From Aurantiochytrium sp. KH105 (Eukaryota; Sar; Bigyra; Thraustochytrida; Thraustochytriidae): DNA of 64,000 nucleotides. Under the pieces are notes generated by a model. The model ran no database searches. It was not told the DNA's origin and worked only from the letters and a program-made list of their open reading frames with translations. The position numbers and the translations under genes are program-made. Of the stretch, positions 1 to 8,515 are shown one piece after another; positions within the stretch are counted from its first letter, which is position 1, and the number at the start of each line of letters is the position of its first letter. The stretch spans positions 310,001 through 374,000 of the forward strand of contig BGKB01000047.1 of NCBI GenBank assembly GCA_003116975.1. Direction: 5' to 3'.

Positions 1-194
1 CGTAGTGGACCATTTATTATCGTTGAAATCGAGCTCTTGTGCACATGTACATGATCATGGACTTGCCACGCAGGCGCATCGAAAACCTCATACAGCCCGA
101 AACCGTGCACTAGGCAGCCTTTCACACAAAGTCGTCGTCAAGCCCGACGTGCGCCAGGGTAAAAATGCATGTAAAATAAAAGCACAGATGATCT

Positions 195-2750
195 TTACTT
201 CATTTCTGCCATAGTCGAAGAGACAAAATCAAACTTGTCGGGCTGAGGCTTGCTTTGCTGCGAAGAAGACGAGGCTGCCGACACACTTCGGGTCATCGAA
301 GAAGGCATACCTGCACCACCTCCGGGCAGCCCGTGACCACCAGTCGGCATTCCCGACATGGTTTGCGTCATGTGCTGCATTTGCTGGGACGGCATAGCGC
401 CCTGATGTTGCAAAGGCATTTGCTGCATCTGACCTTGCTGCAGCATCGCCATGAGTTGCTGCTGCTGCTGCGGAGAGGGCGCCATGCCAATTTGCTGCTG
501 CATTTGCATCAACTGTTGGAACTGCTGGAATTGCTGGAACTGAAGCTGCTGTGGCGTGAGTCCTCCGGTCTGCGGCAAGTTGCCTTGCATTCCAGGCATG
601 CCTTGAATGCCGGATCCTGTCTGGCCCGCTTGCGCAGGTTGCGAGGGAGCCATCAAATCGTCAAATGGGCTGCTCTGAGCCTGCGATCCCGACGAGGTTG
701 TCGGCTTGAGAGTGTTGCCACTGCTGCTACTCGTCTGTGCAAAGGAGCTGCCCGGTCCGCTGCCACCCTGAATGAAGGAAAAACCCGTCTTGTCCCCGGC
801 TTGAGACTGCGAGGTTTCACTTTTGCCATGATTATTGTTGTTGCTGCTGCTGCTGCTGCCAGATGCCATGGAGAGCGCTTCAAGCTGGCTCGCCAGACTC
901 TTGGCCTTTGCTGCTCCGTCGTGAGCACGTTGAAAATCATTGCCAGCCCCGCCGAGATCGCCGCCCAACAAAGAGTCAAGGTCTGTCGATCCAGCTGCCG
1001 ATGCTGGTGCTGTTGGTGCTGGTGCTTCGTCTACTCCAGCCTGCGAGGTGTTCTGCTCCGCTTCACCATAAAACAAAAGATCATCATTGTTGTCCTCGCT
1101 CGCTGACACCTCATTCCGAGCTGCCGAGGGCGCTTGAGATGCAGACTTTACCTGAAGACTGCCAAACAAACTACCACCTCCATTGGACATTCCATTTCCA
1201 TTCGCAGAGGTAGCTGTGGTAGTCGATGCAGGCGCGGGCGCGGGCATGGACTCCGGTGCGGCCGCAGGCGCGTATCCAACGGCTTCCGTCGAACTCGCAA
1301 CCGCAGCGGCTGCATCGCCAAAATCAAGGAGGTCATCGTGTCCGTTCATCTGGGCAGGGGCCGCCGCGCTGGTGGAAGAGGACGCAGGCGCAGGAACATC
1401 CTCGCCAGCTTCGTCGCCATACAGGAGCTTCCATACGCTCTGCGTGCGGGTGCGCACATTCGCTTGCGTGGACCGCCGCAGGTCCTCCAGAATCTCGGCG
1501 TGTTCGTCCAAATAATCTACAAACGCCTCTAGATCTTCGGCCTGCACCAGAGCCTCGCAGACACAGAGCGCCTTGTGCTGCACCTTCCACTCGGCAGACG
1601 CTAGTTTTTCGTAAAGAATTGGCATTACCACTTGCGCGTCAAGTGTTTTGCAGGCTGTGAGGAAGGCGCTCAATTTTTCTCTCGATGGCACAGGTCGCAC
1701 GCCGCCACGTCCACACAGACCGTCCACAAGACTCCGCTCGTAACGACCATCCGAAACGGTGCCTGAGGCACCCCCACTGGACGTGTCTGTGCGTTGTTGG
1801 CTCGGCGAGTTTGTATGACCGCTCGACATGCTGTTGCCTCCCCAAGGCCCTGCGTGTCCTGCTGCCCCAAACGAGGAAGCTGTCTGCCCCGATCCGGCGA
1901 ACCCACCACTACTAGGACCCGTGTACGACCCAGTGTAGCTGCCAGCGCCGCCACCTGCCGAAGGACCGGCATACGATCCTGAGTCATGGCGCGGAGGAGT
2001 ACCTCGCTTGTCGGAACCAAGCCACTGCTGGATTCCGGCCGCGGCACCCGACTTGGAAGCCTTGTCCGAGTATTCTTCGATGCGGTCCTTGACACGGTCC
2101 ATAAAGCCCTTTGGCTCGTTGCGTGGATCCTTAAAGTTGGGATTTCCGATGCCCTGGTACTGCGGCCCCGAAGACGTCATGTTTACCATACCGCCATAGC
2201 CACCGCTACCGCCGGCCGTACTACCTCCGTTCGAGTATCTGGCGGCCGTGACACCATTGCTACGCGCGGCCACGTCGTAATGCGAGGAAGCATCCGATGA
2301 TCCGCCGCCGCTTGGTGCCGAGTTTGCGCCATAACCTTGAATCCGGCGAGCGAGCGCGCTATTGCTGGAGGTAATTTCGGTTGAGTTGTCAAAGATTGCT
2401 TCTAAAGCTTCCTTGGCCGCCTCGCGCACCGCTCGGTACGGTTGGTCGCCCTTGAGTGGGTCTGCCGGTCCGGTAAATTGCAAGCACGCCTTGACCTCGC
2501 CGATATTCGGTCCAGCCTGAATCGCTCTGCGGAACGAGCCGTCGCCGCGTCGACACACTTGCTTGATGATGAGCAGCACCTTGTGCTTGACCACGGGTTC
2601 CTTGCGTTTCAGCCGGTCCACCAGGTACTTGCAAACCTTGTTCGTCACGTCGGCGCCTTCAAAGGTCATCTTGGCCACCTCCCCGTATAGGTATCCTGGT
2701 GTCGGCGAATCCTCCGTTGAGGTCGCCTTGGCCAGCGTCGTGCGGTTCAT
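195..2750 (-). CDS. Tepsin/MTV1-like ENTH-VHS adaptor protein (AP-4 accessory)
   Basis: The 851-residue protein has an ENTH domain at about residues 15-125, which includes PTPGYLYGEVAKMTF and FTGPADPLKGDQPYRAVREA; both align by eye with human tepsin. A second VHS/ENTH-like helical domain lies at about 333-447. This two-domain order is that of tepsin and plant MTV1, clathrin-vesicle proteins that bind AP-4 at the trans-Golgi network. The rest is disordered and rich in Ser, Gly, Gln and Met. It carries acidic DLL motifs (DDLLDF at 472, DDLLFY at 556, LDSLL at 591) that may bind clathrin or adaptor ears, and two short segments resembling the AP-4 ear-binding motifs of tepsin (LFGSLQV at 528, GFSFIQG at 656). 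The ATG at 2750 has A at -3 and gives an ENTH start only about a dozen residues shorter than human tepsin. It is divergently transcribed from the next gene. The ENTH-VHS assignment is firm; the AP-4 role is inferred. Confidence 0.85.
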   Translation of the reverse strand: MNRTTLAKATSTEDSPTPGYLYGEVAKMTFEGADVTNKVCKYLVDRLKRKEPVVKHKVLLIIKQVCRRGDGSFRRAIQAGPNIGEVKACLQFTGPADPLKGDQPYRAVREAAKEALEAIFDNSTEITSSNSALARRIQGYGANSAPSGGGSSDASSHYDVAARSNGVTAARYSNGGSTAGGSGGYGGMVNMTSSGPQYQGIGNPNFKDPRNEPKGFMDRVKDRIEEYSDKASKSGAAAGIQQWLGSDKRGTPPRHDSGSYAGPSAGGGAGSYTGSYTGPSSGGFAGSGQTASSFGAAGHAGPWGGNSMSSGHTNSPSQQRTDTSSGGASGTVSDGRYERSLVDGLCGRGGVRPVPSREKLSAFLTACKTLDAQVVMPILYEKLASAEWKVQHKALCVCEALVQAEDLEAFVDYLDEHAEILEDLRRSTQANVRTRTQSVWKLLYGDEAGEDVPAPASSSTSAAAPAQMNGHDDLLDFGDAAAAVASSTEAVGYAPAAAPESMPAPAPASTTTATSANGNGMSNGGGSLFGSLQVKSASQAPSAARNEVSASEDNNDDLLFYGEAEQNTSQAGVDEAPAPTAPASAAGSTDLDSLLGGDLGGAGNDFQRAHDGAAKAKSLASQLEALSMASGSSSSSNNNNHGKSETSQSQAGDKTGFSFIQGGSGPGSSFAQTSSSSGNTLKPTTSSGSQAQSSPFDDLMAPSQPAQAGQTGSGIQGMPGMQGNLPQTGGLTPQQLQFQQFQQFQQLMQMQQQIGMAPSPQQQQQLMAMLQQGQMQQMPLQHQGAMPSQQMQHMTQTMSGMPTGGHGLPGGGAGMPSSMTRSVSAASSSSQQSKPQPDKFDFVSSTMAEMK

Positions 2751-2805
2751 CTTCGCGGGCCTCTTCTCCCCCAGCTCCTGCTGCGCGAGCTCCTGCCGCG
2801 CCTAC

Positions 2806-2806
<1 letters not shown>

Positions 2807-2854
<48 letters not shown>
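2807..2854. repeat. (CTG)16 trinucleotide repeat
   Basis: Sixteen perfect CTG units, read as CAG on the minus strand, lie 57 bases upstream of the minus-strand ATG at 2750. They probably sit in the 5' leader of the tepsin-like gene. Every frame is open through them, which explains the spurious poly-Ala, poly-Leu, poly-Ser and poly-Cys reading frames here. Confidence 0.95.
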
Positions 2855-2855
<1 letters not shown>

Positions 2856-3320
2856 GTCTCCCTGCGCGTCGTCGCCGTGGCCGTCGTCGCCGTGGCCGTC
2901 GTCTTCGTCCTCGGCCTCGTGCGATCTCCGGCAGACAGGCCGTCGCGGGCGGCGCGCGCGGAGGCCGCGTTCTCCGGCGCGGGCTGGGGCGGTCGCTGGC
3001 GCGGCGCGGCGCGGCGAGCCCGCGGGCGCGGCGGCGGTGCGCGTGCGAGGGCGTCGGAGGCCGCGGGACCTTGCTCGGCGGGTTTTGCTCTCCGGCTTCG
3101 CTCGGCTTGCTCTGCCTGCCTGGGTCTCTCCGCCTCGGATCCAACGCCAAGCGCGCAAGTCGACTATCGCGCCGCCCGAAAGTGGGCTATACGCCGCTCC
3201 AAGGGCCCCGCAGGGCCTATTCTGCACTTTCCCCGCGACTGGTCGTACAGTGAGTGCGCAGGGCGAGAGAGAGAGAGATCACGAGATCAAGTTCGACCAC
3301 GCAAAAGGTGGCCAAAGTCG

Positions 3321-3344
3321 ATCGCATCGCATCGCGTCGCATCG
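3321..3344 (+). repeat. 24-bp intergenic repeat, copy A
   Basis: A GCATC period-5 array interrupted by one GCGTC unit. The 24-base string is identical, including the interruption, to positions 7979-8002. It lies about 130 bases upstream of the ATG at 3475. Confidence 0.85.
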
Positions 3345-3474
3345 CATCACGAGCGAGCGAGCGAGGGAGGCTACGCGCGGATAGATCGTCTCGACGGCAT
3401 CTCGCGAAGAGTGGTCCCGAAGACTTTGGATTTTCTATAGTTTGATAGACAGGGTGACGAGGAAGGGCGAGCCG

Positions 3475-5235
3475 ATGGAGGAGTCTGGAAAGGTCGAAAA
3501 GCTCAAAGGCGACGACGCGACGAACGAGATCGATGACGAGGCCTTGAATGCACTCTTGGTTGCTTTGAACGGCGAAACAAATGAAGCTCTGAATGAGATG
3601 GAAACAGACGCGAACGTAGAGATCGCCGCCTCCTGTGTTGATCTGCCCGACGCACTTTGGGACTGCCTCGGCAACGTTCTTGACGCAACAGCGAGTGAAT
3701 CGGAAACTCGCGCGCAGACTGCAGAGGATATCGTGCGATGCATCGAGGAACGTGGAACTCCGCGAGAAGTGGTCATGATAGCAACTGCAAACGTAGGTCG
3801 CGGAAGTCCCAGTTTACCACAAGCCAAAGCGCGCCTGCAGCGCGTCCTGACCAAAGCATGCGCCAGAGTAGATCCCGGAGCTTCAGCGAAACGAACGAAA
3901 AAACTACTCACAGATTCATTATGGATTTTTGAGCGGTGTTTCCCTGCGTCTTCCGTCTTTGACGAGCGCGTGCTCGCTTTGAGCACCCTCGTCGAGTCTC
4001 TAGCGCAATTCTTTAGACGAGAGGACATGCAGCACTGCACCTGCGTAGCCGCAACACGCGCGCTTGGATCATGCGCAGATGCGCCTTCAGGAAACGACTT
4101 CTTCCATTCTGACCCAGCTCGCACAGTGCTAGATCTGCTCTACCAGTCGGGAATTGCAGCTACCTTAGGAGACCTTCATCGCATCCTCACAGAGCAACAG
4201 ACCAAACCTCCGCAGGACAACGAGCACGATACCTATAGCGGTGATGAAGGCATAGATTTTTCTCGCTGGGATGAACGTGGCCTAGCTTGCGTCGCGCTCG
4301 TAATCGTCGTCTCAGAGCAGGAGACTTGGGTTCCGGCAGTGTGGACAGTTGCTGAGAGAATTCGGCTCATTGAACCCTTTGCCCACCATTTTCTAGGTAT
4401 TCGTGATTCGCAGTTCACAGCCGAGCGTGGTATTCAACTCGCAAACTGGGGTTTGAGCATGGGCGAGAAAGGATCCCTTGCAAACATACGTAGCGATGGA
4501 ATTCACGAAAAGGCTCTTGCCAATCTCGCTGTCGCCTTGGCAAATTATGCTTCTTCGCATCCTGTCGCAGAACGCCGTGCCGATGCCGTCAAGTGTCTGA
4601 TTCGCGCCTTTGACCTTGTCTGCGGTCCAGCGGTTCCCGGGTCGTCCGGAGGACTTGCACTTCTCCGCAGCGTGTACGAACGCTGCCTCTTCGTGCCGCC
4701 CAAGGCGCTGGCAATTGACCACGTGCGACGCCATGTGGCATCAACCTGGAATAAAGACCTGTGCGAGACAGTGGCAAATTTCTCGGTTTCGCAACTCGAG
4801 GCTTTTGCAAGTGGGTCCTCAGGTGATTTGGAGATGCACGCAGATCTTGTCATATCCTTTTTGGTGTTGACACGACTGCTCGCTGCACGCCATCATTTCT
4901 CCGATTCAGACCTCTGCACACGAGCTGTCGCGGCCTGTAAAAACTTGGCGCGCAGCATTTCGCAGGCGCAATCGGAACTCTATACAGCTTCTGCAATGGG
5001 CACAAGTAACACGAGCGCTCCGCACGATGAGGCTTGTAAGGATTCTCATCAGCAGTGTCAGCATCCGCACAAGAACGCCGACGCTGTGCAGAGCAATGCG
5101 CTCGTTATTGAGGATGCTCCTTTTCGACCACCGCCACCTCCCACACGTAGCATTGCACAACGAGGAATGCACTTGGCTCTTCTCGATGATGCGAATAGTT
5201 TGGCACTAGCTGCAATGTCTCAATGTGAAAAGTAG
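3475..5235 (+). CDS. Probable glomulin/ALF4-like alpha-helical protein
   Basis: The 586-residue protein is almost entirely helical and has no catalytic motif. Length and several blocks match by eye the glomulin/ALF4 family (human glomulin, 594 residues): GTPREVVM resembles NPKELLLG, and LACVALVIVVSEQETWVPAVW followed by an Arg-Leu-Ile-Glu-Pro-Phe block resembles the glomulin stretch around LVFVQGIHIDQLPMV. A leucine-rich block near EMHADLVISFLVLTRLL also fits. Glomulin is a HEAT-like protein that binds RBX1 and blocks cullin-RING ligases, so a similar role is possible. The ATG at 3475 (GCCGATGG) is the first ATG of the frame; the frame upstream of it is open only to a TTG at 3442. A Pro-rich stretch (FRPPPPPT) precedes the C terminus. 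It could instead be an unrelated ARM/HEAT protein. Confidence 0.55.
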   Translation: MEESGKVEKLKGDDATNEIDDEALNALLVALNGETNEALNEMETDANVEIAASCVDLPDALWDCLGNVLDATASESETRAQTAEDIVRCIEERGTPREVVMIATANVGRGSPSLPQAKARLQRVLTKACARVDPGASAKRTKKLLTDSLWIFERCFPASSVFDERVLALSTLVESLAQFFRREDMQHCTCVAATRALGSCADAPSGNDFFHSDPARTVLDLLYQSGIAATLGDLHRILTEQQTKPPQDNEHDTYSGDEGIDFSRWDERGLACVALVIVVSEQETWVPAVWTVAERIRLIEPFAHHFLGIRDSQFTAERGIQLANWGLSMGEKGSLANIRSDGIHEKALANLAVALANYASSHPVAERRADAVKCLIRAFDLVCGPAVPGSSGGLALLRSVYERCLFVPPKALAIDHVRRHVASTWNKDLCETVANFSVSQLEAFASGSSGDLEMHADLVISFLVLTRLLAARHHFSDSDLCTRAVAACKNLARSISQAQSELYTASAMGTSNTSAPHDEACKDSHQQCQHPHKNADAVQSNALVIEDAPFRPPPPPTRSIAQRGMHLALLDDANSLALAAMSQCEK

Positions 5236-5320
5236 TTGGTACAAAATAGGTATGTATTTATTGACCGCTTAACACTTTGTGCAACCTTCTTGAAAAGCCA
5301 TCGGCAAGCATGCAGGATCT

Positions 5321-7087
5321 TTAGACGACTCCAAGCTGCTGCGTTCGCGAATCTGTCTCGTCATCGTCGTCGCCGCCGTCTACGCCACCAGACCTGTTGC
5401 CGGTAAGGGGTTCGGCGATAACACCCACAACATCGACATCAACAATAACAGCAGGCACAGAGTCTGAGGTAGTGATGTCAAAGCTGTCGTGAGATCGAGG
5501 CGACTGGCGACGAGGGGTATAGGACCCGCTGTTTCGCGTCGCCAGAAAGTCCTCGAGGAAATTAATCTGCATGTTCGCGTACACTTCTGCCTTGGCAACT
5601 TCGAAGAGCGATTTCGGCGCTCCCTTTGCATTGCAGAGCGCAGTGCGCGTCGATTGTCTGAGCTCAACGCTGTATGGCGCGTGCGGGGCGATAAAGCGTG
5701 CAATCATGTTGCGAGCCTCGCGCTGCCTCCAAAGGCGGTCTTCGCACGTCTCAAAGTGCTCAATGGACTCAAAGAGAAGCATGGGCTCGACCGTGCCCTT
5801 GCGCTCAAGGTAGGCTGAAAAATACTTGCGTTCCGTCGTGTCTGCAAGAATGTCCGACAATTGCACATGATGCGTCTCGTCATCTTGCTCGGGACAATCG
5901 ATATGAAGCGCCTTGCCCCTGGCACCATGCACCTTTCGCGGGCCGCCATTCGAGGAACCGTCGTCCGTGTGACAGCAGTTTCGTCGCCAGCACGACTCGC
6001 GGTGCTGGACCGTGACCGACGAGCGGAACTTGTAAACAATGCCGGCGAACAAAGCCACAGAGAATCCCAAAACGCAAAGCGGGATAATCGTGTTGAGGTC
6101 CATTTCGTTGTAAAGCTCGCGAACATCACCGTTGTTGTCCAGACACGCGCAGTCGTCACTTGAGCTATCGGAAGGATCGCATTCTGCGAAAGCCTTGCGG
6201 CCTTCGACGCAAGCGTAGTTCTGGGCGTCTTCTGATGCAGCGTCGCTGGCTCCAGAGACAGACTCAAAGGCGAGAACGAGACCCTCGAGCATCGCTTCCG
6301 AGTCCGAAAAGCTGTGACCACGAGCTTCAATCACATAGATTGTTGCCCCGTCGCTTCCCGTCGTCTTGACCGGAGTTACGTCGACGGCTTCCGACATGCA
6401 ATAGGTTCCGTTATCCACAGAAGCTGGCAGCGCCAGCTCAAGTTCGCTGTACAATCCGGACGAAACTTTAATCTCGGTGTCCTCTTGGCTGCTGAAGCGG
6501 AATTGCGCGGTGACCTTTTGCGTAACATCAACGACCTTGGAGTTGAGCACCCAGCGAGCAACATATTCGTCACTATCCCCCAAGAGCTCGACACTGCGCG
6601 ACACAAAAGGTCCTTCGCTTCCTAGTTCACACTGCGCCTCAAAGCCGCCACTCAGAGCGACAAATTCGTCATCATCATCCTCGTCATCGTCGTCATCGTC
6701 ATCATTGTCGTCTTCGTCGTCGTGCTCTAAATAAGGTTCATCATCTTCATAGTCATCGTCGTCGTCATCCTCCTCTTCCTCGTCGTCGCCGTCGTCGTCA
6801 TCGTCATCGTCATCGTCGTCATTAGCACCTTCCTCTTCCTCTGTATCGTCATCAGCAGACGCGCTCTCACGAACCTCGGTAATGCACATGTCATAGATGG
6901 TGGCGAGGAACGGAGCTGCATCTTCAACGCACAAACTCTGCGCGCTGCCTTCGAGGAGGCTTTGACACAACGTCGCGGACTCCTTGTCGGTCATGCTCTC
7001 ACTCGATGTTGCGCAGTTCCTGGCGCCCAGGACAAGAGACCAAAGACCAACAAAGGCCATGGCCGTCAGGCGAAGGTCAAAACCCAT
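5321..7087 (-). CDS. Single-pass membrane protein with acidic ectodomain and cytoplasmic RGS domain
   Basis: The 588-residue protein begins with a hydrophobic signal sequence (about 1-22), followed by a Cys-containing ectodomain. A run rich in Asp and Glu (about 80-143) is encoded by a GAC/GAT/GAG microsatellite. One transmembrane helix (about 331-355, IIPLCVLGFSVALFAGIVY) precedes a cytoplasmic RGS domain at about 410-515, recognised from LADTTERKYFSAYLERKG, MLLFESIEHFE, the Arg-rich helix and ANMQINFLEDFLATR. RGS domains speed GTP hydrolysis by G-alpha, so this is a candidate receptor-like regulator of heterotrimeric G proteins. The ATG at 7087 is chosen because it has A at -3 and opens directly into the signal sequence; the frame continues upstream without an ATG. 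The ectodomain family is not recognised. Its stop lies only 85 bp from the stop of the convergent gene. Confidence 0.8.
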   Translation of the reverse strand: MGFDLRLTAMAFVGLWSLVLGARNCATSSESMTDKESATLCQSLLEGSAQSLCVEDAAPFLATIYDMCITEVRESASADDDTEEEEGANDDDDDDDDDDGDDEEEEDDDDDDYEDDEPYLEHDDEDDNDDDDDDDEDDDDEFVALSGGFEAQCELGSEGPFVSRSVELLGDSDEYVARWVLNSKVVDVTQKVTAQFRFSSQEDTEIKVSSGLYSELELALPASVDNGTYCMSEAVDVTPVKTTGSDGATIYVIEARGHSFSDSEAMLEGLVLAFESVSGASDAASEDAQNYACVEGRKAFAECDPSDSSSDDCACLDNNGDVRELYNEMDLNTIIPLCVLGFSVALFAGIVYKFRSSVTVQHRESCWRRNCCHTDDGSSNGGPRKVHGARGKALHIDCPEQDDETHHVQLSDILADTTERKYFSAYLERKGTVEPMLLFESIEHFETCEDRLWRQREARNMIARFIAPHAPYSVELRQSTRTALCNAKGAPKSLFEVAKAEVYANMQINFLEDFLATRNSGSYTPRRQSPRSHDSFDITTSDSVPAVIVDVDVVGVIAEPLTGNRSGGVDGGDDDDETDSRTQQLGVV

Positions 7088-8515
7088 TGTATTTGCTTTG
7101 TTGTTCGGTCTCCGTTGCGAGCGCGCAAACTCAGAGGTCCCAGGCACAGCTCTCGCCACGTGCGAGCGAGCGCGCGCGCCCTGTCGTTCTGCGCAGCGAT
7201 GCCTACCGGCCAGCCACGACTCGCTCGAGCGAGCCAGGAGCAGCGGCCTTGCTCTCGCCGCAAACAATTCTGAGCGAGCTGCTCGGTTCTATGTCTGCTT
7301 GCTCGTCCAGCTCGAATGTCAGATAGGCTGGCGTGCTTGCTTGCTCCGCTTCCTTGCTCTGCTAGTCTGCCTTCATCGTACTTGCTTCCTTCTCCTCACA
7401 GTCTCAGTCTCGCAAAAAGGTGGATCCGGGCGTCGAGTCCACTCCACTCCAGCGGGACTGGCCTCGTCCAGGACGTGACCAGGATTCCAGTCTATAGTCC
7501 ATCATGCCTATGGCCGACAATTTCTTTTCCATTTCTTTCCTACCAGCACCGCTTGCATGTTTGGGCAAGCAAAGCCCGTTCTCATTCCGCGGCGCGTCGC
7601 AGGGCTTCCAACGAGCCGCATCGCGGTCTTTGCGAACGCCGCCAGGATAAAGCAGGAGGAAGCAGTACAAGAAAAAGAGGCCACGAACGAACGAGCACCA
7701 ACCAAAAAAAAATGGATTTCTTTTCGCCTTGCCTTGCTCGTCTTGGCCCATCCGTCCCTATCCCTTGCCCTGTCTTTCCTTGCCAAGAAAGACTTGGCAT
7801 CATCATTCTGGCATGGTGATCTCCATTTTTTCCTTTTCCCTGCAAAAGCATCGCAAAGAGAAGATGGAAGACTGTCTCTGCTGGCCGACCCGGATCGCGA
7901 GGATTCCGCGCGGCGCATTCTTCCAAGGTTTCTTTTTCAGTCTCCTTGTGCGTCATTTGCTTCGCTTTGTGGCGTCACATCGCATCGCATCGCGTCGCAT
8001 CGAATTGCCTTGCATTGCATAACATCACATTTATTTCCCGACACGAGCGGCGTCCGCACCGTGCCGTAAAGGTAAACGTCCGTCCCAGCGTCCTCTCACG
8101 CACGCGAGCGATGGACGGGGCGACGAACGCGCGCGCTGGGCCGCGTCGGTCGCAGAGCCGCGTCACAGTCAGTCGCAGAGCCGCCCTCCGCGCCACACCT
8201 GGCGGGCGCACACCCGCAGCTGCCGCGTACCGTTTTACTAACTAAGTGTGTGCGCTCGCGGGGACGCTTCCCCTTCTGAAAAAAAAAACGGTTTATTCGG
8301 TCGAGATAGACCGGATTCGCTTGCGCGCAAAGACAGACACAGCGCGAAGTCGGCGCGAAGCATCGTAAACGTGAAGCGAGCGCCCGCCGCCCCGCGCAGC
8401 GCAAGGGGTAGGCAAGGGCGAGGAGCAGCAGACGCGGAAGCAGGAAGAAGGAGAAGCCCGCTCATTCGTTTGTTCGTCCGTCGGTCTCGGCCGAGAAGAA
8501 AATATCCATCGTAAA
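7088..8515. promoter_or_regulatory. Divergent spacer between RGS and L2HGDH-like genes
   Basis: This 1.4-kb spacer separates head-to-head genes. Notable content is the second copy of the 24-bp GCATC repeat at 7979-8002, followed by drifting TTGCC/TTGCA period-5 sequence to about 8020, and an A-run at 8279-8288. Several short open frames occur on both strands, but none has recognisable domains or convincing codon bias, so I call no gene. Confidence 0.4.
7979..8002 (+). repeat. 24-bp intergenic repeat, copy B
   Basis: Identical over 24 bases to 3321-3344, including the single GCGTC interruption in the GCATC array, with different flanks. It lies about 510 bases upstream of the ATG at 8516. Confidence 0.85.

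Larger units (their letters stand above)
2751..3474. promoter_or_regulatory. Divergent spacer between tepsin-like and glomulin-like genes
   Basis: This GC-rich spacer separates two head-to-head genes and should hold both promoters and 5' leaders. It contains sixteen CTG units at 2807-2854, a 15-base motif GGCCTATTCTGCACT at 3214-3228 that recurs in the spacer near 21311, a period-5 GCATC array at about 3321-3349, and a period-4 GAGC array at 3351-3366. Open frames across it are repeat translations and were not accepted. I see no separate gene. Confidence 0.5.

Noticed and set aside
255-1106. 283-codon plus-strand frame antisense to the tepsin-like gene
   Set aside because: His/Leu/Arg-rich translation of the Gln/Met/Ser-rich coding strand; no domain.
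7557-8069. 170-codon plus-strand gene in the RGS/L2HGDH spacer
   Set aside because: Its end translates the GCATC repeat array and no family or steady codon bias is visible.
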